Shown here piece after piece: positions 51,936 to 61,739 of a stretch of 64,000 nucleotides of DNA; the first letter of the stretch is position 1, and the number at the start of each line of letters is the position of its first letter. The DNA is taken from the NCBI GenBank assembly GCA_963576725.1, contig OY755252.1, positions 45,237,552 through 45,301,551 of the forward strand. The letters are read 5' to 3'. The notes beneath the pieces were generated by a model that was not told where the DNA came from, did no database searches, and was given only the letters and a program-made list of their open reading frames with translations. This stretch comes from Azorinus chamasolen (lineage: Eukaryota > Mollusca > Bivalvia > Cardiida > Solecurtidae). The translations under genes were made by a program, and so were the position numbers.

Positions 51936-52120
51936 CGCTTTTGCCGCCAAATCGCCGGATCAAGACTTACAAGACATGCTACATAGACGAATTTGCAGGT
52001 TGGATTGAGGTGAAACATTGCAGTGAACTGTCGTCTCACCATGTTCCTGTTTGACACGCTACTTACGTTTTAGAGAAGAAATTGAAGGAAACCTAAAGCA
52101 GACGACATGTATATAGTTAA
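51932..52120 (+). mobile_element. Family D-like TTAA element between two others
   Basis: TTAACGCTTTTGCCGCCAAA at the left and GTATATAGTTAA at the right, with family D landmarks GTTTGACACGCTACTTACG and GCAGACGACA. Its two TTAA sites are those of the neighbours on both sides. Confidence 0.65.
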
Positions 52121-52251
52121 CCCGTTACTCCATAAATACACCTTTCTACGCATTTGCAAACAGAGTAGAAGTTCTTTTAGAAGCCGTCTGATCTGGATCT
52201 TCTCTGTTTGCAAAGACATAGGAAGGTGTTTCTGATGGAGAACAGGGTTAA
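52117..52251. mobile_element. Short A2 foldback (135 bp), mostly hairpin
   Basis: TTAACCCGTTACTCCATAAA and TGGAGAACAGGGTTAA. Arms CATTTGCAAACAGAGTAGA and TCTTCTCTGTTTGCAAAGAC. The A2 body is absent, leaving a near-complete palindrome. Confidence 0.85.
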
Positions 52252-52296
52252 AGAAGGAACGTTTGTGCCAAGTAGTCGACTCATTCGGAAATTTAA

Positions 52297-52545
52297 CCCT
52301 TACCGGCTGTAAGACAAACGTCTGCTCAAATTTGGATCTGGTCATATTTTGACTGTTTCCGATTCGATCAAACTTTGGGGAAACTATTGACTAAGTACCA
52401 TGATACAAACTTTTGAGGATCCATGAATCAAGTGCCAGACAGCTTAGATCCTGATCAGACGTCGATATACTCCGCGAGTGATCTGGATCCAAACTGTTAA
52501 AACTTTGTAGATGCGAGTCAGGTCGCGGTTAGCGGAGTAAAGGAC
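52297..52545 (+). mobile_element. Family C TTAA element
   Basis: TTAACCCTTACCGGCTGTAA at the left, GGTTAGCGGAGTAAAGGACC at the right. Core AGCTTAGATCCTGATCAGAC and GAGTGATCTGGATCCAAACT. GAGTGTCAAACAG-type sequence is partly duplicated (CTAAGTACCATGATACAAAC, ATCAAGTGCCAGACAGC). Confidence 0.7.
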
Positions 52546-52744
52546 CAAATGTCTAGGTCACGGTGTATTGTATCGATAAGACTTCATTAATCAGGAGTTT
52601 GTCGATAAAAAAGATGGATCATGAAAGACGAGTGAAATATCGGTTATCTGAGCATTATGTATGAAATATGACAGTCGGGATTTGTAAGCTGAACTTGACG
52701 ACCGGCCTAGCCCATACTTGTCCTAACTAGCTCGTCTACAACCT

Positions 52745-52992
52745 TTGACCCGTTACCCAATAAATACGCCGTTCTACACCTTTGCAAACAGAGTAGATCC
52801 AGATCAGACGTCTCCTATAGGAGTCGTCTGATCAGGGTTTGCTCTGTTTGCTTATGATATAACTTAGATATGATTCTTTAGATTATGCCATGACCAAACA
52901 GTCCTGCGTCCGTGTGATGTTATAACAATTAATCTCATTAATATTCATGATGCCATTATTTCTTGCATGCAAAGTCATGGAGTAAATGTTAT
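52745..52992 (-). mobile_element. A2 foldback element, reverse
   Basis: TTGACCCGTTACCCAATAAA at the left. Core GAGTAGATCCAGATCAGACG, apex TCTCCTATAGGAG, CTGATCAGGGTTTGCTCTGT. Body CAATTAATCTCATTAATATT, end GGAGTAAATGTTA. Confidence 0.85.
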
Positions 52993-52994
52993 CC

Positions 52995-53115
52995 CATTAA
53001 TGCCCAGCGAACCTTAAAAAGGACACAGGCAAATAGTGTAGACACAGATCAGGGGCCCCAGAAGGAAACATCTGATCAGGGTCTGCACTGTTTGCTGAAC
53101 CGATCAATGTCAATG
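52995..53115 (+). repeat. H/F-type fragment
   Basis: CCCATTAATGCCCAGCGAAC, GCAAATAGTGTAGACACAGA, CTGATCAGGGTCTGCACTGT, ACCGATCAATGTCAATGG. Confidence 0.55.
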
Positions 53116-53139
53116 GCTTATACCAGCACATATATGATT

Positions 53140-53205
53140 TACTCTGACCCCTCTACTTGACCCCTCTGACCCCTTTATTATTTACCCTGACCCCTCTACT
53201 GGACA
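53140..53205 (+). repeat. TGACCCCTCTAC short tandem repeat
   Basis: CTGACCCCTCTACTTGACCC and later CCTGACCCCTCTACTGGAC, four irregular copies. Confidence 0.75.
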
Positions 53206-53244
53206 AATGGAGGGGTTCCAAAGTAAGATCTTTACCGGATTACC

Positions 53245-53459
53245 TTAACCCTTTTGCTGCCAAACTCTGTCGTCTGCTAACTTTGTCGTCTGCTACAAGT
53301 TTTCATTCTTTTGATTTTCTTCATTTTTGTTTCAAAAACATAGTAACAGCAACAAACAGTTTGGATCCTGATGAGACGCCGAGTTACTCGGTGTCTCATC
53401 TGGATCCATACTGTTTGCATAGGTAATCACAGATCCGGCATTGGCAGCGAAAGGGTTAA
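53245..53459 (+). mobile_element. Family D TTAA element, full length (215 bp)
   Basis: TTAACCCTTTTGCTGCCAAA and TTGGCAGCGAAAGGGTTAA. Subterminal TGTCGTCTGCTAACTTTGTC. Core CAGTTTGGATCCTGATGAGA, apex CCGAGTTACTCGG, TCTCATCTGGATCCATACTG. Nearly the reverse complement of 10908-11122, same length. Confidence 0.93.
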
Positions 53460-53569
53460 ATAATATAGAAATAAATGTGTTAAAGGTCAAAGTGTCAAAC
53501 AATGTGAATCTTGATTGGACACAATCTGTACATCATCAGGATTGAATCCTTATACAGGTGTCAACAAAT

Positions 53570-54015
53570 ATTGTTAAACCTTTACCTCATGAATGACGTC
53601 ATTAATCGTTCTTAGCTGATTTTGTATTATAGCTTATAAACACAGGAACTTTTATACCATAGTAGGAACTGTAGTATAAGATCTGTGCTATTCTATAAAC
53701 AAACGGCTCTTACAGGGGTCATCTTATCTAGGCAAAGGCGTAAAAAAATGCGTAGATATTGTGTAATTATTAACGTGTATATACATGTATAATTATATGG
53801 CTTAGAGTGAAACATGCTGCCTGTTTGTGGTGTCTGTTTCAGCAGGACGACACTTAGGGATCACCTCTGTCTCTCTGTCTGCTTTTCAAATATTTCGGAC
53901 CCAGATGAGACGCTGATTTATTCGCCATTCGCCATTTCATTAGGATCCAAACTGTTTGGCTTTTTAAAGATATTGAAGACAACACCATTTTGAAACCTGA
54001 AGCAGATGACACTCA
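53570..54015 (+). repeat. A2 fragment then C/D fragment
   Basis: 53575-53770: TTAAACCTTTACCTCATGAA, GGAACTGTAGTATAAGATCT. 53885-53960: ATTTCGGACCCAGATGAGAC, TCATTAGGATCCAAACTGTT. Confidence 0.5.
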
Positions 54016-54094
54016 TGTATCTTAGTTAACAATATTTAGATAAAGTAAATCCTCCGTGATCCGAACTCTCAAATAAATATTAACAGTCTTTAAG

Positions 54095-54315
54095 CATATA
54101 CTTCATTAATACGCCTTTAACACCCATGGATACAAACAGAGTAGACCCAGATCAGATGGTTCACTGTCTGATCAGGATGTGTTCTATTTGTTTATGATAT
54201 AATATAGATATAAGTCTACAGTTGCCAAAACTTCACGTGTCCATGTACTATTGTAAAAATTAATCTAATTAATATTAATGATATCATTATTTCATTCATG
54301 CAGTAAAATGTTAAC
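54095..54315 (-). mobile_element. A2 foldback element, reverse
   Basis: ATACTTCATTAATACGCC, core GAGTAGACCCAGATCAGATG and TGTCTGATCAGGATGTGTTC (apex deleted), AATTAATCTAATTAATATTA, end GCAGTAAAATGTTAA. Confidence 0.7.
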
Positions 54316-54495
54316 CCTTACTTCTGTCACATGATTCGCATTTGCATACAGCTCGGCATCTCATCAGAATCCAAGCTGTTAAACACTTGATCATTATTTT
54401 TTTTCAAAAGCCCGTTCAAAGTGGAAGTATAGTCAAAATTGCACTAGATCTAAATTTGAGCTTTTATTATTTTTTCAGAGTGGGGTAAGGTTTAT
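54312..54495 (+). repeat. Family C element, apex deleted
   Basis: TTAACCCTTACTTCTGTCAC shares the preceding TTAA. GCATACAGCTCGGCATCTCA and CAGAATCCAAGCTGTTAAAC. One core arm is missing. Confidence 0.6.
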
Positions 54496-54554
54496 AACAG
54501 CCTGTAGCTTAATGCAGTGTTGAAATCGTGACTCCATGAATGCGATTTGTACAC

Positions 54555-54680
54555 ACATTAAACCCTCGCTAATCCGAACACTAAAATCTCGTTTATCCGA
54601 ACACTAAAATCTCGCTTATCCGAACACACAAAATCTCCCTAAACCGAACACTCAAACTATCGCTTAACCGAGCACTGTCA
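54555..54680 (+). repeat. Tandem array of a T-type terminus, 5 units of about 22-25 bp
   Basis: CGCTAATCCGAACACTAAAA, CTCGTTTATCCGAACACTAA, CTCGCTTATCCGAACACACA and two more. The sequence corresponds to the end of the T element that follows. Confidence 0.88.
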
Positions 54681-54831
54681 TTACTGATCTTTGACAGCTT
54701 ATTAAAGCAGGATGAAAGTCATGCAGAAAGCTCGCTTGGGGATTTCTGCATTATTTTCGTCTTGCATTAAGCAGCCACCTTCCTAAAAACTTCGCAAGTA
54801 TTCTGTAAATCGGACCGACGAGATTTTACTG
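54681..54831. mobile_element. T foldback element fed by the terminus array
   Basis: TTACTGATCTTTGACAGCTT, AAAGTCATGCAGAAAGCTCG, CTTGCATTAAGCAGCCACCT, right end CGACGAGATTTTACTG then TA. The left end is the array. Confidence 0.75.
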
Positions 54832-54844
54832 TAGTTATTACTCC

Positions 54845-55130
54845 TTAACCCTTTCAGCGCTGAATGTTCAAATGTACTATTACAATGGACTATTACAATG
54901 GAACATGGCACATACATGTTGTGCAGGTCCTGGTGAGAGGGATTCCCCTCTCATCTATGTTTACACATTAGTGACTCTATCCCCGCATGTCTGCTAATAC
55001 ACTGATCAACTGATCAATTGTAATTAATATTTAATACTTTTATTCGTTCATGCTTGTCAAAAACTAAACAAATGTCAAAAGGTTTGGATTCTGGTAAGAC
55101 AACGAGTCTCTTCTGGAGACAGTCAAGTCT
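54845..55130 (+). repeat. H- and C-like fragments
   Basis: TTAACCCTTTCAGCGCTGAA, GTGCAGGTCCTGGTGAGAGG, CCTCTCATCTATGTTTACAC. Later AAGGTTTGGATTCTGGTAAG. Confidence 0.5.
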
Positions 55131-55142
55131 CGCTTATCAGTA

Positions 55143-55336
55143 CAGAGGTCTAGATATTTGATGAATAAATTAAACATTTTCAAGAATAACTCCTTTATTT
55201 CTTCACCAAACCCCATGTTGTGACCACTCTTTAGAATCGTCTCTACGAGACGATTCTAAAGAGTAGTCACAACATAGGGTTTGGTGTAGAAATGAGGACT
55301 TCAGTTTTTGAGTACGCACATTTATATGTTGCTCTG
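55143..55336 (+). mobile_element. Family G foldback element, full length (194 bp)
   Basis: CAGAGGTCTAGATATTTGAT (after TA) and CATTTATATGTTGCTCTG. Arms CCAAACCCCATGTTGTGACC and ACTACTC-type mirror GAGTAGTCACAACATAGGGT around CGTCTCTACGAGACG. Confidence 0.88.
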
Positions 55337-55339
55337 CCA

Positions 55340-55735
55340 ATATTAAGGTAAACCCTCCCATACTGTTTTACCAGGATAAAGGTAAACTATATATTTTATA
55401 TTCTTGTTTATTTTTGTCACATTCTATCGAATAACGTGTCGTGACACTAGCCTACTCTGTTGATTGTGTTATGTTTAAAGCCCTATGTAAAATAGCTTTT
55501 TAGTCTATTTGAGGTGCTATGTACTTTTGTACTTATTATTAAAGACTGTTGACACGGCTGGAAAGTGTGACGTATTTTATAATACCGGATAAAAATAATA
55601 CATGTATAATTATCCATATGTGGTGACGCAAAATAAAATGCTCTGGATGACACGGCATTTAATACAACTGACTGGCCGGTTGTATTATTGAAATGAAATA
55701 ATGAAGAATGTTCAGCTGTTAACTATTTACTTCAT
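55340..55735. other. Unrecognised DNA
   Basis: I see no supportable feature. Confidence 0.3.
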
Positions 55736-55740
55736 GATTA

Positions 55741-55987
55741 TTAACCATATAGCCTGCTAGTCACAACTATAATTGCATTTGCAAACAGTGTAGACCCAGG
55801 TGAGAGAGCTCCTATAGGAACCCTCTCATCTGGGTCTGCAGTGTTTGCCATGGGAAATCAATGCATGCGCTATGCTTTTGCCTAGAAAAATCATTTCAAC
55901 ATATCCTATTTATTTTTGTAAAGAGTTGCCGAATTACTATTCAAAGAGGACAGAGTGATAAAATATATGTGGCGGGCTAAGGGTTAA
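55741..55987 (+). mobile_element. Family I TTAA element (247 bp)
   Basis: TTAACCATATAGCCTGCTAG and GTGGCGGGCTAAGGGTTAA are inverted ends. Core AACAGTGTAGACCCAGGTGA, apex GAGCTCCTATAGGAACCC, TCATCTGGGTCTGCAGTGTT. No second copy seen in the window. Confidence 0.8.
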
Positions 55988-56029
55988 TGTAAGAATTAAT
56001 GACATCGTGTATATATTAGATTAATGATT

Positions 56030-56178
56030 AAAATGACTTATGAACATATGAAGTTTTGTCTAAGACAGAAAATTTGAAGAATCTTGTATTTATTATTTTA
56101 TAATCTGGAATCCGTCTGATCTGGTCTACTCTATTTTCAAAGGCATAAAAATGTATGTATGGAATAAAAGGTTAAAGG
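56030..56178 (+). repeat. Family A2 fragment
   Basis: AATGACTTATGAACATATGA, TCCGTCTGATCTGGTCTACT, tail GTATGGAATAAAAGGTTAA. Confidence 0.5.
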
Positions 56179-56218
56179 TATGAGCAGTGGCGAAAAAGAA
56201 AAAAAGAAAGTATCTACA

Positions 56219-56590
56219 GTAAAACCTGTCTTAACCCATTCCCTCATAGGCTATTTTTAGACCTGACCTCTTGAATAAATGTACCGAAAAGGAGCAATTA
56301 CTAGAGAAAAGGACAATTATAGAATTGTGTAGTTTGAAACCATTGTGATAAATAGAGCATTTGCTCTTATGGAGCAAATGTTCTATCTATCACAATGGTT
56401 TCAAGAAGTGATTTTTACATCTAGGCTATATGTTATTGCCCGGTATCAGTGCACCGCATGTAGGGTCATTATCGGTAGAAATATGAACTGCTTAATACTG
56501 GGTGAACGTCGTGATGAAAGCTCCATTGGGAGCTTTCTGTGTGACTTTCACCTTGCATTAAGCTGCTGCCTGTCTTAAAGACCTTTACAC
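56219..56590. mobile_element. T element interrupted by a truncated family B element
   Basis: CAGTAAAACCTGTC stops at TTAA 56233-56236, where B begins (TTAACCCATTCCCTCATAGG; core apex GCTCTTATGGAGC at about 56366). The B right end is lost after about 56418. T arms reappear at 56489-56560 (ACTGGGTGAACGTCGTGATG and CACCTTGCATTAAGC). Confidence 0.65.
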
Positions 56591-56639
56591 AATCAATACT
56601 CATGTAAGAAATGATGACTGTATGAAGTATACCAGGATT

Positions 56640-56830
56640 ATTTGATCTGCTTACATATGAACAAATGAGACTTTGGCTATGGCAGAACATGAATAATCAG
56701 ATATATAGAACTAGTATTGTCTTAAGCAAACAGAGCAGACCCATATCAGACGGCTCCTACAGGAGCCGTCTGATCTAGGTCTACTCTGTTTGCATATGTG
56801 TAGACAGGCGTATTTATGGAGAAAATGAAT
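56640..56830 (+). mobile_element. A2 foldback element
   Basis: ACTTTGGCTATGGCAGAACA, core 56726-56793 AGCAAACAGAGCAGACCCAT, apex GCTCCTACAGGAGC, CTGATCTAGGTCTACTCTGT, tail GGCGTATTTATGGAGAAAAT. Confidence 0.75.
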
Positions 56831-56834
56831 ACTT

Positions 56835-58950
56835 GGGTGTAGGAAATTGACTTGAATGTTTGAACAGATTTCATGGGTGGCGACCCATACTGATATTTCT
56901 CAAAACTCATACTAGCTTTTATCACATAACTAACAATGTTCTGAGCACAACACAACCATCACAACTGCTTTGCCTTATACGTATCAAACTCCTCACAGTG
57001 ATCTCCCTTGTCACTACGTACGGTCATCACTGCCACCACAAGTTTTTTTAGCTAGATTTTAGCTAAAATTTGTTTTTGCATATTTTATTTTTTTGAATGT
57101 TGGTTTCAATAGTTTTCGATTTTGTTTCATATTTCAGCACCCGTAAAGCGAGCAAAGTAGAACAATAATCAGCTTTCCTAAAAAAGTTTTTTTTCTATTG
57201 CACGATTATTTTTAATTCTATCTAGGCGTGGTGACGTCACAATAATGACGGCGCCATAACAACGTTGAAAACAATAGCTCAGTTTGGGGTACCGAGGAAA
57301 TGGATTTAGATCAGTTTACCAAATTCCCGAACAGCTTACATGTTTTAATAATTTCTTGCGGGACAGTGTGTAATAGTAAATTTACCAGTTGGCTGCGGTA
57401 AGAGTTTGCAGCCAAAATAGCGTCTGCCATAGTTTGATCACATGATATACACCATGGTCACGTGGATGTTGTGGTGGCAGGGATCTCTTTAGCGTAGCGA
57501 TTAGGGGAGATTACTGCGTTGGAGGTTGTATACGTATACGTAATAAGTGAACGCACCGTGTGACGTCATGGATACGTAAGTCAACGTCATGATTTGTTAC
57601 GATGAACGTCATTAATTTTATCATCTAGCTTGAAGCCTTCAAATATTTTGCGCCAATATAAGTATTATACATGTATAAAGTATTTAAGGGTACGAACTCA
57701 CTTGTTGGTCAATATTCCGGTTATCTGGAGAACCTGATACTCGTTGTGACCTGAGATAAAGTTTTTATCACATAATCTGCCTTGTGGGAGTGTCGTAATA
57801 GAGTGTCATAAATCGCGGAAATTCACTAGTGCATTTTGTATGCAATTAGCAATCGTTAGTCAACTGTAGCGCTCATTTAAGCGATAGCCCGTCTTACGGA
57901 CCATGTGCGTCGTTCGTTGTATTACTAGGCTGTTTGTAAGCAATGGACGAAGCAGCCGTCAGCTATAGCCTGTTTCATTTTCTATGGCATTTTTAAAGCT
58001 TTTTCTCATTTTGTGTTGCAATTTTTGCTCTCGGGGGATCAACTCCCTTCAGAATTTATTATGTGATAAAAAGAATCTTACATTTGCGCTCGTTACGAAT
58101 TGGTTTCATGAAACTCGTTTACTATAATGAGCATGGCACTATTATTATAGTAAACCCGTTTCATAAAAACAATTGGTAATGAACACTCATGTAAGATCCT
58201 CTATATATTGAACTCATCCAGAAAAAAAAAGATCTGGATTCGTCCCATTATTATGTCAAATGACAATTGATGTCAGTGCCTATAATTACCAGACATTACA
58301 GTGTACAACATGGTATAGATCATAGTTGTAACATAACTCATGACACTGATTGATTGAAGGGTGCTTTTCTGTATTTTCGTTACATTTATTTTAGATGCAT
58401 TACACTTTTACATCATATAAATGTAACCAGACCATAGTTTCCCTGTATGGATCCCCGATATGTTATGTACATGTTAGTATGTTTACACTTGTATGTATGT
58501 TCATGTGCGTGGTGAGTGTGCACGAGAGAATCGGTTATGTGTGAGTTGACATGGTGAGTGAAGCATATCAAGTCACCTGGCCGTAGTTAATGAGCTAAAC
58601 CTATTTCCCGCTTCCTATATTCTGGCTATAACTCTCGTATTAGACGGACGCCTTTATCATAGAAAACTCTCCGTGGCTATTGCTTTCTTCTCATAACGAC
58701 CAGCTGGTAAGCCTTCTATTTGTTATATTTAGGATTTAATTTACAATTCTGTCATTTGTTCGGTTAACAATGAATCAAGTCGGTTACGCTATTTGAATTT
58801 CGATACGCGAGTCTTATTATTCAACTCTGGCTCAACATTGTACTCATCATTGCTATTTTGTATTTCAGACCCTTTTTTACTTATACTCACATACTGATTA
58901 AAAGAACTCAACAACCCTTCTGGATCCGTTTTGATTCTGACCCCGGGTTA
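56835..58950. other. Two kb largely free of A-T type foldbacks
   Basis: No TTAA element or satellite was recognised here, in contrast to the rest. TGACGTCA-type words occur at about 57233 (GTGACGTCAC) and 57561 (TGACGTCAT). One private hairpin lies at 58077-58196. It would be intronic for the exon at 59082-59525 if that transcript extends left. No coding exon could be supported. Confidence 0.5.
58077..58196. repeat. Imperfect 120-bp hairpin
   Basis: TCTTACATTTGCGCTCGTTA and TAATGAACACTCATGTAAGA are inverted ends. Inner GGTTTCATGAAACTCGTTTA and TAAACCCGTTTCATAAAAAC, then TACTATAAT/ATTATAGTA close the stem. Not related to the A-T families by sequence. Confidence 0.85.
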
Positions 58951-58964
58951 CATAAACGTATTTT

Positions 58965-59045
58965 ATTGCATCTGCAAACGGAGTAGACCTGTGTCAGACA
59001 GCTCATGTAGGAGCTATCTGATCAGGATATGCTCGTTTTTAGTGG
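58965..59045 (-). repeat. Family A core just beyond the exon donor
   Basis: CTGCAAACGGAGTAGACCTG, apex AGCTCATGTAGGAGCT, ATCTGATCAGGATATGCTCG. It lies about 35 bp into the intron that follows 59082. Confidence 0.6.
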
Positions 59046-59081
59046 ACCTTGTTTGACCTAAATAAGTGTTGCAAGACCTAC

Positions 59082-59525
59082 CTTTTTCACTTCAGTTACT
59101 TTCGCCTCTTGGCGTCTAGACTTCGCGTGCTTTCCACTATGTTTTTTCGGCTTTCCTTCATTTTTCTGCGCCTCTTGCTTGTCTTCTGTTTCTTTAACTT
59201 CTTGTGCACTATCATCAACAGTTTTGTCTGCATTTTCTTCTACTGCGTTTTCAGAATTATTAACTTCCGCTGGTTCATGCGAGGAACCAGCTTCCGGTAG
59301 ATTACTCTTCGGATGACTTCTATCAGTGGTTTCGTTGCTGACAGCGTGGCTTTTTCGACGATATGATGCCTTTATCTTACTAACGGCTTTGTTTGTATTT
59401 GCAAGTTTATTCCATTCTGCCTCCGACTTTGCCACTTCTTTGCCTTTAGTCTTATCTTTATTTTTATCCTTTTCCTTTTTCTTGGGCTTCTGCTTCCGTT
59501 GATCGTCATCTTTCCAATTGGTCAT
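59082..59525 (-). CDS. Lys/Glu-rich coding first exon (148 codons) of an unrecognised product
   Basis: The ATG at 59525 has A at -3 (AATAATGACC). The open frame runs 148 codons to a strong donor AAAAAG|GTAGGT (59082/59081), phase 0. The N-terminus MTNWKDDDQRKQKPKKKEKD is followed by Lys/Asp-rich sequence, an AEWNKLANTNKAVSKIKASY segment, a Ser/Glu/Asn-rich middle, and a Lys/Glu/Gln tail ending TEVKK. It is predicted disordered; no domain, signal peptide or membrane segment is visible. No repeat element overlaps it and its base composition differs from nearby foldbacks, which supports real coding. No partner exon was recognised between 18 and 59 kb. The phase-0 donor is compatible with exon 2 of the EF-hand gene (8982), so it could be an alternative first exon with a roughly 50-kb intron; equally it may belong to a separate gene. 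Confidence 0.65.
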
Positions 59526-59789
59526 TATTTGTCACGTGGTCAATTACCCCGAATCCAATGGCAATGCCGTTGATTTTGATGTTCCTAAACTGACATGTTC
59601 AAAATATGTGAATTATGCACTCCAGTCTGTACCTGAAATAAATATGGAACAGTGAATACAAGAGCACATCTCTAAGCCTAAAGGATAGACATAGGGATAT
59701 AGACTTAACGAATATTCGTGAGGTGTTCATTAGGGAATGGGTTGAGCGGTATACGTTATAGCTTACATTACTGTTTATGGAGTAAACAG
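59526..59789. other. Upstream region of the 59525 start
   Basis: Contains CCAATTGG at 59515-59522 (just inside the coding exon) and CACGTG at about 59533. It could hold a short promoter or 5' UTR before the A1 element. No TATA-like element is convincing. Confidence 0.35.
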
Positions 59790-60042
59790 TTAACCATTTC
59801 CCTAATATAAACGCCTCTTCACGCATTTGCAAATATAGTTGACCCAGACCAAATGGCTTCTATAGCAGCCGTCTAATCAGGGTCTGCTTTGTTTGCGTTT
59901 GACATGATAAAGATCTGATTCTATAGCTAGCTTCTGTCACAGCAAACAAATCCCTTGAAATTGTTATATTATAAAAGTGCAGCTAATATATATTCACGAT
60001 TGCATCATTTCTTACATGAATTTTGAACAGGGAAAGGGTTAA
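59790..60042 (-). mobile_element. A1 foldback element, reverse, full length (253 bp)
   Basis: TTAACCATTTCCCTAATATA and AACAGGGAAAGGGTTAA. Core TAGTTGACCCAGACCAAATG and GTCTAATCAGGGTCTGCTTT. It starts about 265 bp upstream of the ATG at 59525. Confidence 0.85.
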
Positions 60043-60049
60043 GCGACCA

Positions 60050-60265
60050 TTGACCATTCAATCCTAGTGTCGCATCTTGGTCCCTCTGTAAAAGTCACAT
60101 TTTGAAACCATTGTGATAAATAGAGTATTTGCTCATATACAAAATTATATCACACTGGTTTCAAAACTACACAATTCTAAAATTTTCCTTTTCCATAATT
60201 AATGCTCCTTTTCGGTAAATATATTGAAAAAGGATGGATCTAAAAATAGTCAAGGAGGGAAAAAC
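60050..60265 (+). mobile_element. Family B element with a shortened core
   Basis: CCATTCAATCCTAGTGTCGC, TTTGAAACCATTGTGATAAA, ATAGAGTATTTGCTCATATA then TATCACACTGGTTTC, AATGCTCCTTTTCGGTAAAT, end TCAAGGAGGGAAAA. Half of the apex arm is deleted. Confidence 0.7.
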
Positions 60266-60274
60266 CTAATTTTA

Positions 60275-60540
60275 ACTACTAAACCATTCCTTTCATGAAT
60301 ATTGACAATAACAAATACTGATTTATGCATATCAATCGACTGATTTTAATAGGGCATATAAACAATGGTATGTTTTGCCCTGACATCTCGTAAACTGAAG
60401 AATCCGATATACATGTATTATTCTAAATCCAATAGAGAATACACTGATCTGACATCTACTATAGGCCTAGGTGTTTCTGATTGGGATCTTCTCTGGTTTC
60501 AAAGGCGTGTAAATGCTTGTTTATGGAGGAAAGGGTTAAG
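60275..60540 (+). mobile_element. A2 foldback element, core degraded
   Basis: CATTCCTTTCATGAATATTG, GGGCATATAAACAATGGTAT, TGATTGGGATCTTCTCTGGT, end GGAGGAAAGGGTTAA. Confidence 0.6.
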
Positions 60541-60576
60541 GCACGAGGTTAAAAGGGGCTTTTAATCATTCCGCAT

Positions 60577-60930
60577 TAACCCTTTTCCACATGAATATTA
60601 ATGTAAGAATAAGGAAGTCGTGAATGTTAATTAGATTAATTTGTTATAATAGCACTCAGACACCTGCTCTCATAGACCCCAATGTCAACGCAATAAGAAG
60701 TCGGTATAGAGAGGTTCTCGTTTGTATAAAACTCAGATTTGAGTTCCTAAGAGACTCCTGTGGGCTTTACTTGTTTGCTGAAGTATTCGTCTAAAACATT
60801 TGCGGTAGTAATCCGTTTAGATTTGCCTAATTCATATCGAATAATAAGCTGTTTAAATCACTTATCTCTTAGCCTGATAAATTAATCTGTTGATCGAAAC
60901 ACTCAATTCATTTACATTTATTTGTTGTTT
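60577..60930. other. A2 left end scrap, then unrecognised DNA
   Basis: TTAACCCTTTTCCACATGAA and AATTTGTTATAATAGCACTC up to about 60670, then nothing recognised. Confidence 0.4.
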
Positions 60931-60944
60931 TTTGTTGTTTTGTT

Positions 60945-61080
60945 TTAAAAACATGAGAACTATTGACCGAGGGTCAAACAGTTTGGATCCAGATGAAACG
61001 TCTAGTTACTCGGTGTCTCATCTGGATCAAAGCTGTTTGTAGATCGCGGCCTGGTCGCACGTAGGATGGAAAGAGTTAAG
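60945..61080 (+). mobile_element. Family C element
   Basis: GAACTATTGACCGAGGGTCA, ACAGTTTGGATCCAGATGAA, apex CTAGTTACTCGG, CTCATCTGGATCAAAGCTGT, end GGATGGAAAGAGTTAA. Confidence 0.7.
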
Positions 61081-61237
61081 TGGTTAAGCCGATTGAAGTA
61101 TTTTTGTTAATCATAATTAAAACCCTCGGTGTTTTTTTCAACGAGATTTTAAACGATAATTCTTTTTCTCACACGTACGAGACATAAACACTGCCATGTA
61201 CTGGACCAGAATAAAAACAAACCACATAAATAATTTA

Positions 61238-61430
61238 CAGTAAAAACCTCTACTATAGGAGCCGTCTGATCAGGGTCTGCTCTGTTTGCTGATGAACTAA
61301 TATAGATATGATCTCTACAGTTTCTGTCATAACCAAATATTGACGTGCTCATCTGTCATTATAAAAATAAACTAATTAATATTCACGATATCATTATTTT
61401 TTCATTAATATTCATGGAGTAACGGGTTAA
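61238..61430 (-). mobile_element. A2 element, left side replaced by a T end
   Basis: CAGTAAAAACCTCTACTATA (a T-type end) runs directly into the right half of an A core, GGAGCCGTCTGATCAGGGTC, then the reverse A2 body to GGAGTAACGGGTTAA (61427-61430). The left arm of the A hairpin is absent. Confidence 0.7.
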
Positions 61431-61739
61431 GGATGTCATAATAAAACTATGACGAAATAATGACAGTGTCAACCAAGCGGGCGACAGTCGCTGTAATGAA
61501 AGTTATTTGAAGGGAGACAACACCTGCAAAGCCATACAGTTATTTAAGCCAAATCACCGGGATTTGTTCGATGTATATGGAGTGGAGACCCTTCAACAGA
61601 AGTTAAAACACGACGTCTGACCAGGATTAATGTCTTTGTCGACATTTTCAGCTGTTTGACAATCTAGTCGTGATATTGGAACTAAATGGAGGGTGCAAAT
61701 CTATTAGAAGTGAACATGGCGATTTTAAGATAGCTTGTA

